From Paucimonas sp. (GTDB lineage Bacteria; Pseudomonadota; Gammaproteobacteria; Pseudomonadales; Pseudomonadaceae), in NCBI GenBank assembly GCA_031253995.1, contig JAIRVG010000044.1, positions 1 through 64,000 of the forward strand: a DNA stretch of 64,000 nucleotides, given 5' to 3'. Of the stretch, positions 41,243 through 50,746 are shown one piece after another; the stretch's first letter is position 1; every line of letters starts with the position of its first letter. The notes below the pieces were generated by a model. The model saw only the letters and a list, made by a program, of their open reading frames with translations, was not told where the DNA came from and searched no databases. The translations under genes were made by a program, and so were the position numbers.

Positions 41243-41872
41243 ATGCCGTTACCCCCACGCTCCACGCCGCGCCGCCCCGCGGCAAAGCCCGCCGGTCCGC
41301 GACGCCAGCCCAAGGCGCCGCCGGCCGAGCCGCGCTTGCTTGTGTTCAACAAGCCTTTCGACGTCCTGACCCAGTTCAGCGACGGCGAAGGGCGGGCGAC
41401 CCTCAAGGATTTCATCGCCGTGCCCGGGGTCTATCCCGCCGGGCGCCTGGACCGTGACAGCGAAGGCCTGCTGCTGCTGACCAACGACGGCCAGTTGCAG
41501 GCGCGCATCGCCGATCCCAAGCACAAGCTGCCAAAGACTTATTGGGTGCAGGTGGAAGGTGAGCCGAGCCCGGAGCAGATCCAGCGTCTGCGCGACGGCG
41601 TCGAGCTGAACGACGGCCCGACCCTGCCGGCCCAGGCCCGGCAACTGGACGAGCCCGAGCTGTGGCCGCGCAACCCGCCGGTGCGCTTTCGCAAGAGCGT
41701 GCCCACCAGTTGGCTGGAACTGATCATCAAGGAAGGGCGCAACCGCCAGGTGCGACGAATGACCGCGGCGGTGGGACTGCCGACCCTGCGCCTGGTGCGG
41801 GTCAGGATCGGCGACTGGACACTGGACGGGCTCGAACCCGGGCAGTGGAAGGAAGTGCCAGCGAAGCGCTGA
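41243..41872 (+). CDS. rluE: 23S rRNA pseudouridine synthase (RluE-like)
   Basis: A 209-residue RsuA-family pseudouridine synthase, probably for uridine 2457 of 23S rRNA. The N-terminal basic tail ([15 protein letters not shown]) replaces the S4 domain found in RsuA. The catalytic aspartate is in [19 protein letters not shown], and [20 protein letters not shown] completes the signature. It begins 6 bases after amn. Confidence 0.92.
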   Translation: MPLPPRSTPRRPAAKPAGPRRQPKAPPAEPRLLVFNKPFDVLTQFSDGEGRATLKDFIAVPGVYPAGRLDRDSEGLLLLTNDGQLQARIADPKHKLPKTYWVQVEGEPSPEQIQRLRDGVELNDGPTLPAQARQLDEPELWPRNPPVRFRKSVPTSWLELIIKEGRNRQVRRMTAAVGLPTLRLVRVRIGDWTLDGLEPGQWKEVPAKR

Positions 41873-41875
41873 GAC

Positions 41876-42082
41876 CTACTTGTTCATCTCGATGTAGGTG
41901 ATCACCACGCTCTTCACGATGAAGGCGAAGATCCCCAGGCCGAGCACGAAGAACAGGATGAAGGTGCCGAATTTACCGGCCTTGGACTTCTTCGCCAGGT
42001 CGTAGACGATAAAGCCCATGAAGGCAATCAGGATGGAGACCAGGATGGTCATCATCCACTCTTCGAACAGCACAGGATCCAT
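41876..42082 (-). CDS. DUF2788 small membrane protein
   Basis: A 68-residue protein with two membrane helices (about 11-29 and 41-62) around the basic loop AKKSKAGKFG. It matches the DUF2788 family of proteobacterial inner-membrane proteins of unknown function. It is convergent with rluE, three bases apart. Confidence 0.87.
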   Translation of the reverse strand: MDPVLFEEWMMTILVSILIAFMGFIVYDLAKKSKAGKFGTFILFFVLGLGIFAFIVKSVVITYIEMNK

Positions 42083-42120
42083 CGTTTCTCTCCGGCGGCG
42101 TGAGGCGCCGGATTATACGC

Positions 42121-42597
42121 CTATCGAAGGTGGGTCAGGGGCAGCTCGGTACTGGCCAACACTTGATTCAGGACAAAGCTTGAGCGAACGCTTGTGACAC
42201 CCTCGATGCGGGTGAGGTGGCCGAGCAGCAGTTTCTGGTAGTGGTCCATGTCCGGCACCACCACCTTGAGCTGGTAGTCGGCGTCCATCCCGGTGACCAG
42301 GCTGCACTCCAGCACCTGCGGCAGGTTGCGGATCGCCGCCTCGAAGGTCTCGAAGCGCTCGGGGGTGTGCCGGTCCATGCCGATCAGCACGTAGGCGGTG
42401 AGGCTCAGGCCGAGTTTCTTGCGGTCGAGCAGGGCCACCTGGCGCGAAATGAAGCCGTCGTCTTCCAGTTGCTTGACCCGCCGCGAGCAGGGCGACGGCG
42501 ACAAGCCGATGCGCTCGGCCAGTTCCTGGTTGGAAATGCGCGCGTCGCGCTGCAATTCGGCGAGGATGCTCAGGTCGTAGCGGTCCAGCTTGCTCAT
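42121..42597 (-). CDS. Lrp/AsnC-family transcriptional regulator
   Basis: A 158-residue regulator with an N-terminal HTH (LDRYDLSILAELQRDARISNQ, then LAERIGLSPSPCSRRVKQLE) and a C-terminal ligand-binding RAM domain (LVTGMDADYQLKVVVPDMDHYQ). It probably senses an amino acid. The upstream region is AT-rich and carries overlapping inverted repeats, a likely self-binding site. Confidence 0.92.
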   Translation of the reverse strand: MSKLDRYDLSILAELQRDARISNQELAERIGLSPSPCSRRVKQLEDDGFISRQVALLDRKKLGLSLTAYVLIGMDRHTPERFETFEAAIRNLPQVLECSLVTGMDADYQLKVVVPDMDHYQKLLLGHLTRIEGVTSVRSSFVLNQVLASTELPLTHLR

Positions 42598-42642
42598 GGA
42601 TCAGGCCTTTTCTGTATGAATTGCTGACAATTATTAATATTT

Positions 42643-42682
42643 GGAGAAAAATTGCGCAAGAGGTGTTTTTCTCCGCAATTTT
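42643..42682. promoter_or_regulatory. Overlapping inverted repeats, possible Lrp-family operator
   Basis: GGAGAAAAA (42643-42651) pairs with TTTTTCTCC (42666-42674), and AAAATTGCG (42648-42656) pairs with CGCAATTTT (42674-42682). These sit 46-85 bases upstream of the regulator start in the most AT-rich stretch nearby. Operator function is inferred from position. Confidence 0.45.
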
Positions 42683-42714
42683 CGCAATCCCCTGCCGGTA
42701 CGGATTTCCTATCA

Positions 42715-42913
42715 TTATTTACAGAATCACTGCCCGGACACATGTCCACGGCGACCGACCCAAGCAGGACGGTCGCGGCCAGCAATCCCACAGGGTTGTG
42801 CTCGGCCCCCGGGCTACACACGGTCCACAAGACAGGTGTGAGGTGAGCCGGCGTCACGAGCGTCGAGCCAGGACAAGTTTCTCGAAGGGCGACCCCAAGG
42901 GTCGCCCTTTTTT
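42715..42913 (+). ncRNA. Possible structured small RNA
   Basis: A gene-free stretch of about 200 bases ending in a strong terminator. It has local hairpins: GGACA/TGTCC at about 42737-42748, GCGACCG/CGGTCGC at about 42751-42776, and a C/G-rich middle with GGTGTGAGGTGAGCC. A TATCAT hexamer near 42709 could be the -10, but no good -35 is seen. It matches no RNA family I can name. The alternative is a long leader of an unseen short gene. Start is approximate. Confidence 0.4.
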
Positions 42914-42914
42914 A
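42885..42914 (+). terminator. Rho-independent terminator
   Basis: AAGGGCGACCC and GGGTCGCCCTT (11 pairs) around a 3-base loop, followed by TTTT. It stands 80 bases before the next gene, with no coding region upstream on the same strand, so it must end a non-coding transcript or a very short gene. Confidence 0.85.
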
Positions 42915-42995
42915 TGGCCGAGATTTCACCTGCCGACGTCAATTGCGCCTGCTAGAGTGGCGCAGAGAATATTCCTACATCGACAGAGGAACAGC

Positions 42996-43820
42996 ATGAA
43001 ATCCCGTATCTGGCCCCTGGCAGCCATCGGCCTGCTGTGCCTGAGCCTGAACGGCCATGCCGAAGGCGAGTACGACCATCGCGGCCAGCACCAGGGGCCA
43101 GGCCGCGGTGAAGGCGAGCAACGGCCGTCCGGTTCGCCCTTGCAGTCCAAGCCTGGAGAGGTCTGGCAGACCCAGCAACCGCGGCAAGGCTATTACCAGG
43201 ACATCCCCCGGCGCAACGACGGCAACCCGCACTGGCAGACCGGCCCCCGTGGCGAGCAGCCGAACTGGTCGGGACGGCCGAGCGGCCATGGCAATGGCTG
43301 GGGGCCGGGACCGCAGTACCGGCCCGGGCATGCCATCGACCGTTTCCCTGATCGCTACTGGAAAGTGCCGTATCGCGGGCGGGACTATTTCTACTCCGGT
43401 GGCTACTGGTACCGCCCGCATGGTTCGGGCTACGTGGTGGTGACCCCGCCTTATGGCGTGCGGGTGACCTACCTGCCGGACTATGCGCGGGAGATGTGGA
43501 TTGGCGGGGCGTTGTTCTTCCTGGTGGCGGACACCTACTACCAGTACCAGCAGGACAGCCGTGAATACGTGGTGGTCAATCCGCCGCAGGTGCAGCAGCC
43601 GGTGCCGGTGCCGAGCGGCTACGACGTGATCGCCTACCCGATGCAGGGGCAGTCGCCGCAGCAGGTCGAGCAGGATCGCTACCAGTGTCATCGCTGGGCG
43701 GTGGAGCAGAGCGGCTTCGACCCGGCCTATGCCAACCAGGCGCCGCCGGCGCAGGTGGCGGACACCTATCGGCGGGCGATGGGGGCGTGCATGGCGGGGC
43801 GTGGATATAGCGTCAACTGA
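42996..43820 (+). CDS. DUF6515-like exported protein
   Basis: A 274-residue predicted exported protein with a signal peptide (LLCLSLNGHAEG). Residues 25-120 are low-complexity, rich in Gly, Gln, Arg, Pro and Trp. Then comes YWKVPYRGRDYFYSGGYWYRP and a VVVTPPYGVRVTYLP strand typical of the DUF6515/YXWGXW-like surface proteins, one hydrophobic helix (WIGGALFFLVADTYYQY), and a C-terminal cysteine-containing repeat-like domain (CHRWAVEQSGFDP). Function unknown. GAGGA lies before ATG 42996. Confidence 0.82.
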   Translation: MKSRIWPLAAIGLLCLSLNGHAEGEYDHRGQHQGPGRGEGEQRPSGSPLQSKPGEVWQTQQPRQGYYQDIPRRNDGNPHWQTGPRGEQPNWSGRPSGHGNGWGPGPQYRPGHAIDRFPDRYWKVPYRGRDYFYSGGYWYRPHGSGYVVVTPPYGVRVTYLPDYAREMWIGGALFFLVADTYYQYQQDSREYVVVNPPQVQQPVPVPSGYDVIAYPMQGQSPQQVEQDRYQCHRWAVEQSGFDPAYANQAPPAQVADTYRRAMGACMAGRGYSVN

Positions 43821-43841
43821 GGATAGAGAACGACGCGTCCC

Positions 43842-44711
43842 TCAGACCGGATCCGCGTGTACCAGCACCTCGGCCCGCGGATACACCTTGCTGATTGCCG
43901 CCGCCGCTTCATCACACAAGGCATGCGCCTGGGTCAGCGGCAGGTTGCCCGGCAATTCCAGGTGCACCTGGACAAACCAGCGATTCCCCGACACACGCGT
44001 CCTCAGGTCATGCGCCCCGACCACCCCGGGCACCGCGCAGGCCAGTTCGATCATGCGCTCGCTGACATCCGCCGGCAGTTCCTCATCCATCAGGGTAGCG
44101 AAGCTCTCCCGGGCGATGGTCAGCGCACTCCAGAGGATATACAGGGCGATCCCCAGCCCGAAGAACGCATCCAGTTGCGGCCAGCCAAGCGTCGCCAGCA
44201 GCAGCGCCACCAGGATGCTGCCATTGAGCAACAGGTCGGAGCGGTAATGCAGCGAGTCCGCGCGCACCGCCGTTGAGCCGGTGATGCGGATCACCCGGCC
44301 CTGCACCATCAGCAACGCCACCGTCAGCACCAGCGACAACACCATCACCGCCACGCCCACGCCGGCATTGCCCAGCGGCTGCGGGTCCTGCAAGCGCTCG
44401 AAGGCCTGGAACCCGATCAGCACCGCACTGACCCCGATGAACAACGCCTGCGCCATCCCCGCCAGCGCCTCGGCCTTGCCGTGCCCGTAGCGGTGATCCT
44501 CATCCGCCGGCCGCAACGCATAACGCACCGCGAGAAGGTTGAGCAGCGATGCCGCACCATCCAGCAGCGAGTCGGTAAGCCCGGCCAGCAGGCTCACCGA
44601 ACCGCTCAGCCACCAGGCAACCGCCTTGCTGACGATAAGGATGCAGGCCACCGCCAGCGAGGCACTGGTGGCCAGGCGCAGCAGGCGCGCGTGTTCGCTG
44701 GAGGTGGTCAT
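43842..44711 (-). CDS. Cation diffusion facilitator (FieF/YiiP-like)
   Basis: A 289-residue divalent-metal/proton antiporter of the inner membrane. Six helices, the metal-site motif LLAGLTDSLLDGAAS and the HRYGHGKAEALAGM segment are as in FieF/YiiP, and a cytoplasmic C-terminal domain follows (MIELACAVPGVVGAHDLRTR). Iron or zinc is the likely substrate. The start overlaps the end region of the upstream lipoprotein gene (TGACATG), so the two are coupled. Confidence 0.92.
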   Translation of the reverse strand: MTTSSEHARLLRLATSASLAVACILIVSKAVAWWLSGSVSLLAGLTDSLLDGAASLLNLLAVRYALRPADEDHRYGHGKAEALAGMAQALFIGVSAVLIGFQAFERLQDPQPLGNAGVGVAVMVLSLVLTVALLMVQGRVIRITGSTAVRADSLHYRSDLLLNGSILVALLLATLGWPQLDAFFGLGIALYILWSALTIARESFATLMDEELPADVSERMIELACAVPGVVGAHDLRTRVSGNRWFVQVHLELPGNLPLTQAHALCDEAAAAISKVYPRAEVLVHADPV

Positions 44712-44712
44712 G

Positions 44713-45132
44713 TCAGGCGGCAGGAACCAGGCCGTAGGCGGCCAGTTGCTCGACGCTGCCACTGTGCTGGATCAGGCGTGGGTCGTTCAGCGGCAGGCGC
44801 TGGCCCAGTTCGCTTTCGAGGATGGCCTGCAGGCGGGTGTTGTCCACCTTGCCGTCGGCGCCGATGGCCTGCTTGAGGGTTTCCGGCGCGACCTGTGCGG
44901 TGCTCCCGCCCGGCAGGTAGATGGCACCGGTGGCGAAGTCGATACCGAAGGCGATCAGGCCGGGGATGACATAGAAGAGGATGCCGACGGCGTCGAGGGC
45001 GACGATGACCGGGTCAACTTTGCCTTCGATCTGACCACGACGGTCAGGGTAGAACAGGGTGCCGCAGGCCGTGAGCTGGGTCAGCAGGCTGGCGACCAGG
45101 AGACCACCAGTGACACGGGAAGAAATACGCAT
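44713..45132 (-). CDS. Hypothetical lipoprotein
   Basis: A 139-residue lipoprotein with the cysteine at residue 23 (LLTQLTAC). A hydrophobic segment (VIVALDAVGILFYVIPGLIAFGIDF) follows, then a soluble C-terminal half with QVAPETLKQAIGADGKVDN. Homologues have been mislabelled as polynucleotide phosphorylase, but no such domain is present. ATG 45132 has GGAGA upstream. It is co-directional with the cation efflux gene. Confidence 0.8.
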   Translation of the reverse strand: MRISSRVTGGLLVASLLTQLTACGTLFYPDRRGQIEGKVDPVIVALDAVGILFYVIPGLIAFGIDFATGAIYLPGGSTAQVAPETLKQAIGADGKVDNTRLQAILESELGQRLPLNDPRLIQHSGSVEQLAAYGLVPAA

Positions 45133-45240
45133 TGAAAATCTCCGCAAGGAATACCGGCAAATGGCCGGCTTCGAGTCATAAGACCATGATAGGGCAGGCC
45201 GGGTTCGCCGTTATACTCGCCCCACTGTTTGAGGGCTACC

Positions 45241-47760
45241 ATGATTTCCTTACCGATCGATGTCGTACTGCCAGCACTGCGCGAAGCCTTGGCCCAGCGT
45301 CATGAAGCCGTGCTCGAAGCACCCCCCGGCGCCGGCAAGACCACCCGCGTGCCGCTGGCGCTGCTGAACGAACCCTGGCTGGCGGGGCAGACGATCCTCA
45401 TGCTCGAACCGCGGCGCCTGGCCGCCCGTGCCGCCGCCGAGCGCCTGGCCAGCGAGCTGGGGGAGAAGGTCGGGGAAACCGTGGGCTACCGCATCCGCCT
45501 GGACAGCAAGGTCGGCCCGCGTACCCGCATCGAAGTGGTCACCGAAGGCATCCTCGCCCGCCGTCTGCAGGACGATCCGGCGCTGGACGGCGTCGGCCTG
45601 TTGATCTTCGACGAATTCCACGAACGCAGTCTCGACGCCGATCTGGCCCTGGCCCTGAGCCTGAATGGCCGTGAACTGCTGCGCGACGAGCCGCCGCTGA
45701 AGATCCTGCTGATGTCCGCGACCCTTGAGGGCGAGCGCCTGTCCGCGCTGCTCGACGACGCCCCGGTGATCAGCAGCGAAGGCCGCATGTTCCCGGTGCA
45801 GATGCGCTGGGGGCGGCCGTTCCAGCCGGGCGAGTACATCGAGCCGCGGGTCACCGAGACCGTGTTGCAGGCGCTGGACGAGCAGAGCGGCAGCCTGCTG
45901 GTGTTCCTCCCTGGGCAGGCGGAGATTCGCCGGGTGCACCAGTCATTGCAGGAAGCCGTGGGCGAACGTGCCGACATCCTGCTCTGCCCGCTGCATGGCG
46001 AACTGGACCTGTCGGCCCAGCGCGCCGCCATCGAACCGGCGCCGGCGGGTACGCGCAAGGTGGTGCTGGCGACCAATATCGCCGAGACCAGCCTGACTAT
46101 CGACGGCGTGCGCGTGGTGATCGACGCCGGCCTCGCCCGGGTGCCGCGCTTCGATCCGGGCAGCGGCATGACCCGACTCGACACCCAGCGCATCTCCCGC
46201 GCCAGCGCCACCCAGCGCGCCGGCCGGGCCGGGCGTCTGGAGCCGGGCGTTTGCTATCGCCTGTGGTCGGAAGCCCAGCACGAACAACTGGCCGCCTACG
46301 GCAGCGCGGAAATCCTCCAGGCCGACCTCGCCGGCCTAGCCCTTCAACTGAGCCGCTGGGGCGTGGCGCCGGGGCAACTGCGCTGGCTCGACATGCCGCC
46401 GGCCGCCGCCTACAGCCAGGCGCAGGACCTGCTGCGCCGGCTGGGCGCGCTGGTCGACGAGCGCCTTACCGCCCACGGCCAGGCCATGGCCGAACTGCCG
46501 GCCCATCCACGCATCGCCCACCTGCTGCTGCGTGGCCAGGACCTTGGCCTGACCGCCATGGCCTGCGATGTCGCCGCCTTGCTCGGCGAGCGCGACATCC
46601 TCCGTGGTGGCGGCGCCGACCTGCACAGCCGCCTGAGCCTGCTCAGCGGCGAGACCCGCGCCGCTCGCGGCAGCCAGGGTGGCGTGCAGCGGGCGAAGCA
46701 ACTGGCGCGGCAGTACCGCGGCTTCCTGCGCGACAAGCCCGGCGCGGCGGTGGCCGATCCGGATCACCCGCGCTGGCTCGGCGTCTTGCTGGCGCTGGCC
46801 TATCCCGATCGCGTCGCCCAGCAACGTCGGGCGGGCGGCGCGGAATATCGCCTGGCCAACGGCCGTGCCGCGCAGTTCGGCGAAGTGGATGCGCTGATGA
46901 AGGAAGCCTGGCTGGTGGTCGCCGACCTTGGCAGTCGCCAGGGGCAGCGTGAAGAGCGCATCTACCTCGCCGCCGAACTCGATGTGGCGTTGTTCGACCA
47001 GGTGCTGGCCGAGCAGGTCAGCGAGGTCGAGCAACTGGAGTGGGATGAAAAGGAAAACGTCCTGCGCGCCGAACGCCAGCGCAAGGTCGGTGAGCTGATC
47101 CTCAGTCGCGAGCCGTTGACCGGCCTCGACGACGACGCCCGGGCAAGGGCACTACTCGACCTGGTACGTCGCAAGGGCCTGGCGTTGCTGCCCTGGACCC
47201 CGGAACTGCGCCAGTGGCAGGCGCGGGTGGCCTTGCTGCGCGAGCTGGACCTGGCCGGCGGCGGCGCCAGCGAATGGCCGGACCTGAGCGACGACGCCCT
47301 GCTGGCGACCCTGGCGGACTGGCTGCAGCCCTACCTGGGCAAGGTCACCCGCCTCAGTCATTTCGCCAACCTCGACCTCTCCTCGATCCTGCGCAACCTG
47401 TTGCCCTGGCCGCTGCCGCAGCGCCTTGACGAATGGGCGCCGGTGCATATCGGCGTGCCGTCGGGTTCGAATATCCGCGTGGATTACAGCGAGCACCCGC
47501 CGGTGCTGGCGGTGCGCATGCAGGAGCTGTTCGGGCTGGCGGATACGCCGCGTATCGCCCAGGGCCGGCAGAAGGTCCTGCTGCACCTGCTCTCGCCGGC
47601 GCGCCGGCCGGTGCAGGTGACCCAGGATCTGGCGAACTTCTGGCGCAGTACCTATGCCGAGGTGAAGAAGGATCTGAAGGGGCGTTATCCGAAGCACTAC
47701 TGGCCGGACGACCCGCTGGTGGCGGAAGCCACCGCGCGGGCCAAGCCGCGGGGGACCTGA
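45241..47760 (+). CDS. hrpB: ATP-dependent helicase HrpB
   Basis: An 839-residue DEAH-box RNA helicase of unsettled role. The P-loop is APPGAGKTTRVPLALL, the Walker B variant LLIFDEFHERSLD, motif III MSATLEG and motif VI RASATQRAGRAGRLEPG. The HrpB-specific C-terminal domain is present (LPWPLPQRLDEWAPVHI and VPSGSNIRVDYS). The start is ATG 45241; an in-frame TTG lies four codons upstream. Confidence 0.95.
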   Translation: MISLPIDVVLPALREALAQRHEAVLEAPPGAGKTTRVPLALLNEPWLAGQTILMLEPRRLAARAAAERLASELGEKVGETVGYRIRLDSKVGPRTRIEVVTEGILARRLQDDPALDGVGLLIFDEFHERSLDADLALALSLNGRELLRDEPPLKILLMSATLEGERLSALLDDAPVISSEGRMFPVQMRWGRPFQPGEYIEPRVTETVLQALDEQSGSLLVFLPGQAEIRRVHQSLQEAVGERADILLCPLHGELDLSAQRAAIEPAPAGTRKVVLATNIAETSLTIDGVRVVIDAGLARVPRFDPGSGMTRLDTQRISRASATQRAGRAGRLEPGVCYRLWSEAQHEQLAAYGSAEILQADLAGLALQLSRWGVAPGQLRWLDMPPAAAYSQAQDLLRRLGALVDERLTAHGQAMAELPAHPRIAHLLLRGQDLGLTAMACDVAALLGERDILRGGGADLHSRLSLLSGETRAARGSQGGVQRAKQLARQYRGFLRDKPGAAVADPDHPRWLGVLLALAYPDRVAQQRRAGGAEYRLANGRAAQFGEVDALMKEAWLVVADLGSRQGQREERIYLAAELDVALFDQVLAEQVSEVEQLEWDEKENVLRAERQRKVGELILSREPLTGLDDDARARALLDLVRRKGLALLPWTPELRQWQARVALLRELDLAGGGASEWPDLSDDALLATLADWLQPYLGKVTRLSHFANLDLSSILRNLLPWPLPQRLDEWAPVHIGVPSGSNIRVDYSEHPPVLAVRMQELFGLADTPRIAQGRQKVLLHLLSPARRPVQVTQDLANFWRSTYAEVKKDLKGRYPKHYWPDDPLVAEATARAKPRGT

Positions 47761-47779
47761 CAGTAAACCGTGTCAGGGC

Positions 47780-49132
47780 TCAGCCAGCTTCAGAGAAGTC
47801 AGCAACCTTGACGTTGCGTCGAAAGCCCCCGGTCAGCACCAGCAGGTAGACCACGCCGATGGCGAACCAGCCCAGGCCGATGCTCAGGGTCAGGGAGGAC
47901 AGGCTGGTCCACAGCCACAGGGTCAGGCCCAGTCCCACCAGCGGCACCAGGCCGTGCAGCAGCACGTTCCTGTCCTGCGCCTTGCCCAGCAGGTGGGTGC
48001 GCAGCACCGCCATGTTCACCGCCGAGAACGCCACCAGCGCGCCGAAGCTGATCAGCGAGGCGAGGGTTTCCAGGTTGATCACCAGGGCGATCAGCGACAC
48101 CAGCGAAACCAGCAGGGTGGCGTTGATCGGCGTGCCGAAGCGCGGCGACAGGCTGCCGAAGAAGCGCTCCGGCAGCAGCTTGTCGCGGCCCATGCTGTAG
48201 ATGATCCGCGACACCGCTGCCTGCGAGGCCAGGGCCGAACCCAGGCTGCCGGCGACATAGGCCGCAGTGAAGAAGTTGGCGAGGAACTGGCCACCGACCT
48301 TGAGCATCACTTCGTTGGCCGCCGCGTCGGTATTCTCGAAATGACTGCCGGGGATCACCAGTTGGCTGAGGTAGGCCAGCAGGGTGAACAGCGCGCCGGC
48401 GGCCAGGGTGGTGAGCATGATCGCCCGCGGTACGTCGCGGCGTGCATCGCGGGTTTCCTCGGCCAGGGTCGAGACCGCATCGAAGCCCAGGAACGACAGG
48501 CACAGTACCGCGGCGCCGGCCATCATCGGGTCGAAGCCGGGCTTGCTGCCATCACCGATCAACGGCGACAGCCAGTCCACCGGGCCGCTGGTCAGCGAGT
48601 TGCAGGACAGCGCGACGAACACCCCGATGAAGATCACCTGGGCGCCGACGATCAGGTTGCTGGCCTTGGCCACCGAGCGGATGCCCATGACGTTGAGCAC
48701 GGTCACCAGGGCGATGGAGCCGAGGACGAAGACCCAGGCCGGCACGGCAGGGAAGGCGATGTTGAGGAACAGGCCGATCAACAGGTAGTTGATCATCGGC
48801 AGGAACAGGTAATCCAGCAGCAGCGACCAGCCGGCGAGGAAGCCGACGTTCGGGCCGAAGGCGATGTTGGTGTAGGAGTACGCCGAGCCGGCCACCGGAT
48901 AGCGCTTGACCATGATGCCGTAGGACGCGGCGGTGAAGAGCATGGCTGCCAGGGTCACCAGGTAGGCGCCGGCGGTGCGGCCACCGGTGGTTTCGGTGAC
49001 GATGCCGTAGGTGGTGAAGATGGTCAGCGGGACCATGTAGACGAGGCCGAAGAAGACCAGGGCCGGGAGGCCGAGGACGCGACGCAGCTGTTCGTCGCCG
49101 CCGGCCGGGGTCGAGTGGGTGTTACTGGTCAT
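47780..49132 (-). CDS. APC-family amino acid/amine permease
   Basis: A 450-residue transporter with about twelve membrane helices. It starts with LGLPALVFFGLVYMVPLT and has the family signature AVLCLSFLGFDAVSTLAEETRDARRDVPRAI. Close relatives move amino acids or putrescine; the substrate here is not decided by sequence. AAGGGA precedes ATG 49132. It is convergent with hrpB, and the small dyad CCTGACA/TGTCAGG lies at the hrpB end. Confidence 0.9.
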   Translation of the reverse strand: MTSNTHSTPAGGDEQLRRVLGLPALVFFGLVYMVPLTIFTTYGIVTETTGGRTAGAYLVTLAAMLFTAASYGIMVKRYPVAGSAYSYTNIAFGPNVGFLAGWSLLLDYLFLPMINYLLIGLFLNIAFPAVPAWVFVLGSIALVTVLNVMGIRSVAKASNLIVGAQVIFIGVFVALSCNSLTSGPVDWLSPLIGDGSKPGFDPMMAGAAVLCLSFLGFDAVSTLAEETRDARRDVPRAIMLTTLAAGALFTLLAYLSQLVIPGSHFENTDAAANEVMLKVGGQFLANFFTAAYVAGSLGSALASQAAVSRIIYSMGRDKLLPERFFGSLSPRFGTPINATLLVSLVSLIALVINLETLASLISFGALVAFSAVNMAVLRTHLLGKAQDRNVLLHGLVPLVGLGLTLWLWTSLSSLTLSIGLGWFAIGVVYLLVLTGGFRRNVKVADFSEAG

Positions 49133-49402
49133 GGATGTCCCTTTGTATTTTTTATCGGGTCGCACGCGTTCGAATCGCGATGGTGAGGTGGCGATACCTG
49201 CCGGTCAGTCCGTGTGTGCGGGCTAGGCTAGCAGCCGGGGGCGGAGGTGGTTAGCGAATTGATATTGCGTTCGTGCAAGGTTGGATTGCCGGGCTGCATG
49301 CCAGGTAGGAGTTGACGAGTGGTCAGGTTGACAGGTTGACGCTATGTGCGGCCGCAAGTAGCCTGTTGGAGCTGGCAAGTACAGGGCTGGCGAGGAGAAA
49401 CC

Positions 49403-50038
49403 ATGAAATCGTTCGTCGAATCCACCCCCTCTTCCACCCGAACCGGCGAAGCGGCCAAGTCTTTGCTGCGTGATGGCTTCGAGCAGTTCCTCGACAAGTT
49501 GTCATCGCCCGAGCTGCTGACGCTGGCGAAAGCAGAGAACCGTGAAAGAATCTTTGACGCGCTGCATGGCACCTTGAGTCAGGTCGATACGGAAAAACTC
49601 AGTCCTCGGGTACGCAACCAGATCGCCTATGCCAAGGGCCGTGCGCTGGCACTGGACAGGGTCAAGTCGAGTTACGAGCTGCTCGACTCCAGGACTGCCT
49701 GTGAAGTGCTGGGTATCAGTCGTCAGGCGTTGAGCAAGAAGGTGCAGCAGGGGCAGGTGCTGGCGTATGCCGATGGCGCGAAGAAGCATTACCCCGCGTT
49801 TCAGTTTGAACACAATGCCGTGCTGCCCGGAATTGCCCGGCTGCTCACCGCGCTGGCGCTGGACCCGCGTGACGAAACCACCGGCAACCTGTTGCTGGGG
49901 TTCCTCGCGCAGGAGATGGACTTTGCCAATCCGGGCGAGGCTGCCAACCCCCAGCCACGTTATGCGTTACTGGGAGACGAGGCGGCGTTCGACATCATCG
50001 TGCGGGATTTTCGCAATCGGCTGGCTATGGGGCGATAG
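49403..50038 (+). CDS. HTH-containing hypothetical protein
   Basis: A 211-residue protein with a strong GAGGAGA ribosome-binding site. Residues 1-95 are helical and charged. A helix-turn-helix resembling excisionase/MerR folds lies around residues 100-125 (RTACEVLGISRQALSKKVQQ), followed by a GQVLAYADGAKKHYPAFQF wing. The C-terminal 70 residues (LLTALALDPRDETTGNLLLG) match no family I recognise. It faces the RES-domain gene pair, ending 63 bases from it, so a functional link is possible but not shown. Confidence 0.72.
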   Translation: MKSFVESTPSSTRTGEAAKSLLRDGFEQFLDKLSSPELLTLAKAENRERIFDALHGTLSQVDTEKLSPRVRNQIAYAKGRALALDRVKSSYELLDSRTACEVLGISRQALSKKVQQGQVLAYADGAKKHYPAFQFEHNAVLPGIARLLTALALDPRDETTGNLLLGFLAQEMDFANPGEAANPQPRYALLGDEAAFDIIVRDFRNRLAMGR

Positions 50039-50101
50039 GCGTTCTCTCGGAACGCACCGCTGCGGTTCGACAGGTTGCCGAGCCCGCCTGCAGGGGCGGG
50101 T

Positions 50102-50746
50102 TCATTCCACGGGTATCCGCAAGCGATTGAGAAACTCCCCCACGGTCTCCCCGCTGGACAGCTCCAGCTCGCCGAACACCTGCTTGCCTACCGCCTCCAG
50201 TTGCACGGCTCGTCCGGCGAACAGCGCCAGGTTGCAGCCGCGGAAACTGGCGGAGATCGGGTAAACCTGTGAGGGATACAGCAGCCCGTCCACCTCCAGC
50301 CCATGGCGCATCACCACACCGCTCAATACCTGGGTATAGGCGTACCCCGTGCTGCCCTGACCCTTCGATCCGACGATATCCCGCAGGCGCTTGCCGGCAT
50401 TGCGCGCCAGCACACCGGCGTCGACCACCCGCAGGGCGCGCGCGGCTTCCAGTTGATGCAGCGAGCGCGCCTCGATTTCCTTTGCCAACACCGGCTCGCC
50501 AGCACCGGCCTTGCCGTGTTGCAGGGTTTCGGCCACTGCCACCAGGTCGCTGCCGGCGACGTAGCAAACGCCGATCAGCCGCTGGGGATCGCCGTAGCGT
50601 GAGTCGGATTGGGGGTTGTAGAACAGTGGGTCGCTGAACCGGGTTTCCTGGACCCGCCAGACCAGCGTGCCCGGCGCAATATCCACAAGGGGCAGGCCAT
50701 GGCTGCTGATGGCAGCACGGATCTCAGCCTGGAGAGATTTCGTCAT
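50102..50746 (-). CDS. RES-domain protein (NAD-phosphorylase-like)
   Basis: A 214-residue protein with the RES fold. The N-terminal Arg of the motif is in LVWRVQETRFSDPLFYNP, the Arg-Tyr in SRYGDPQRLIGVCYVAGS, and the Glu in LVAVAETLQHG. In toxin-antitoxin systems RES proteins destroy NAD; whether this one is active is unknown. It overlaps the upstream DUF3077 gene by 23 bases, which argues for coupled translation. A canonical DUF2384 antitoxin is absent. Confidence 0.82.
   Translation of the reverse strand: MTKSLQAEIRAAISSHGLPLVDIAPGTLVWRVQETRFSDPLFYNPQSDSRYGDPQRLIGVCYVAGSDLVAVAETLQHGKAGAGEPVLAKEIEARSLHQLEAARALRVVDAGVLARNAGKRLRDIVGSKGQGSTGYAYTQVLSGVVMRHGLEVDGLLYPSQVYPISASFRGCNLALFAGRAVQLEAVGKQVFGELELSSGETVGEFLNRLRIPVE

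Noticed and set aside
44713..45132. Polyribonucleotide nucleotidyltransferase label often given to homologues
   Set aside because: The protein is a 139-residue lipoprotein and has no RNase PH, KH or S1 domain.
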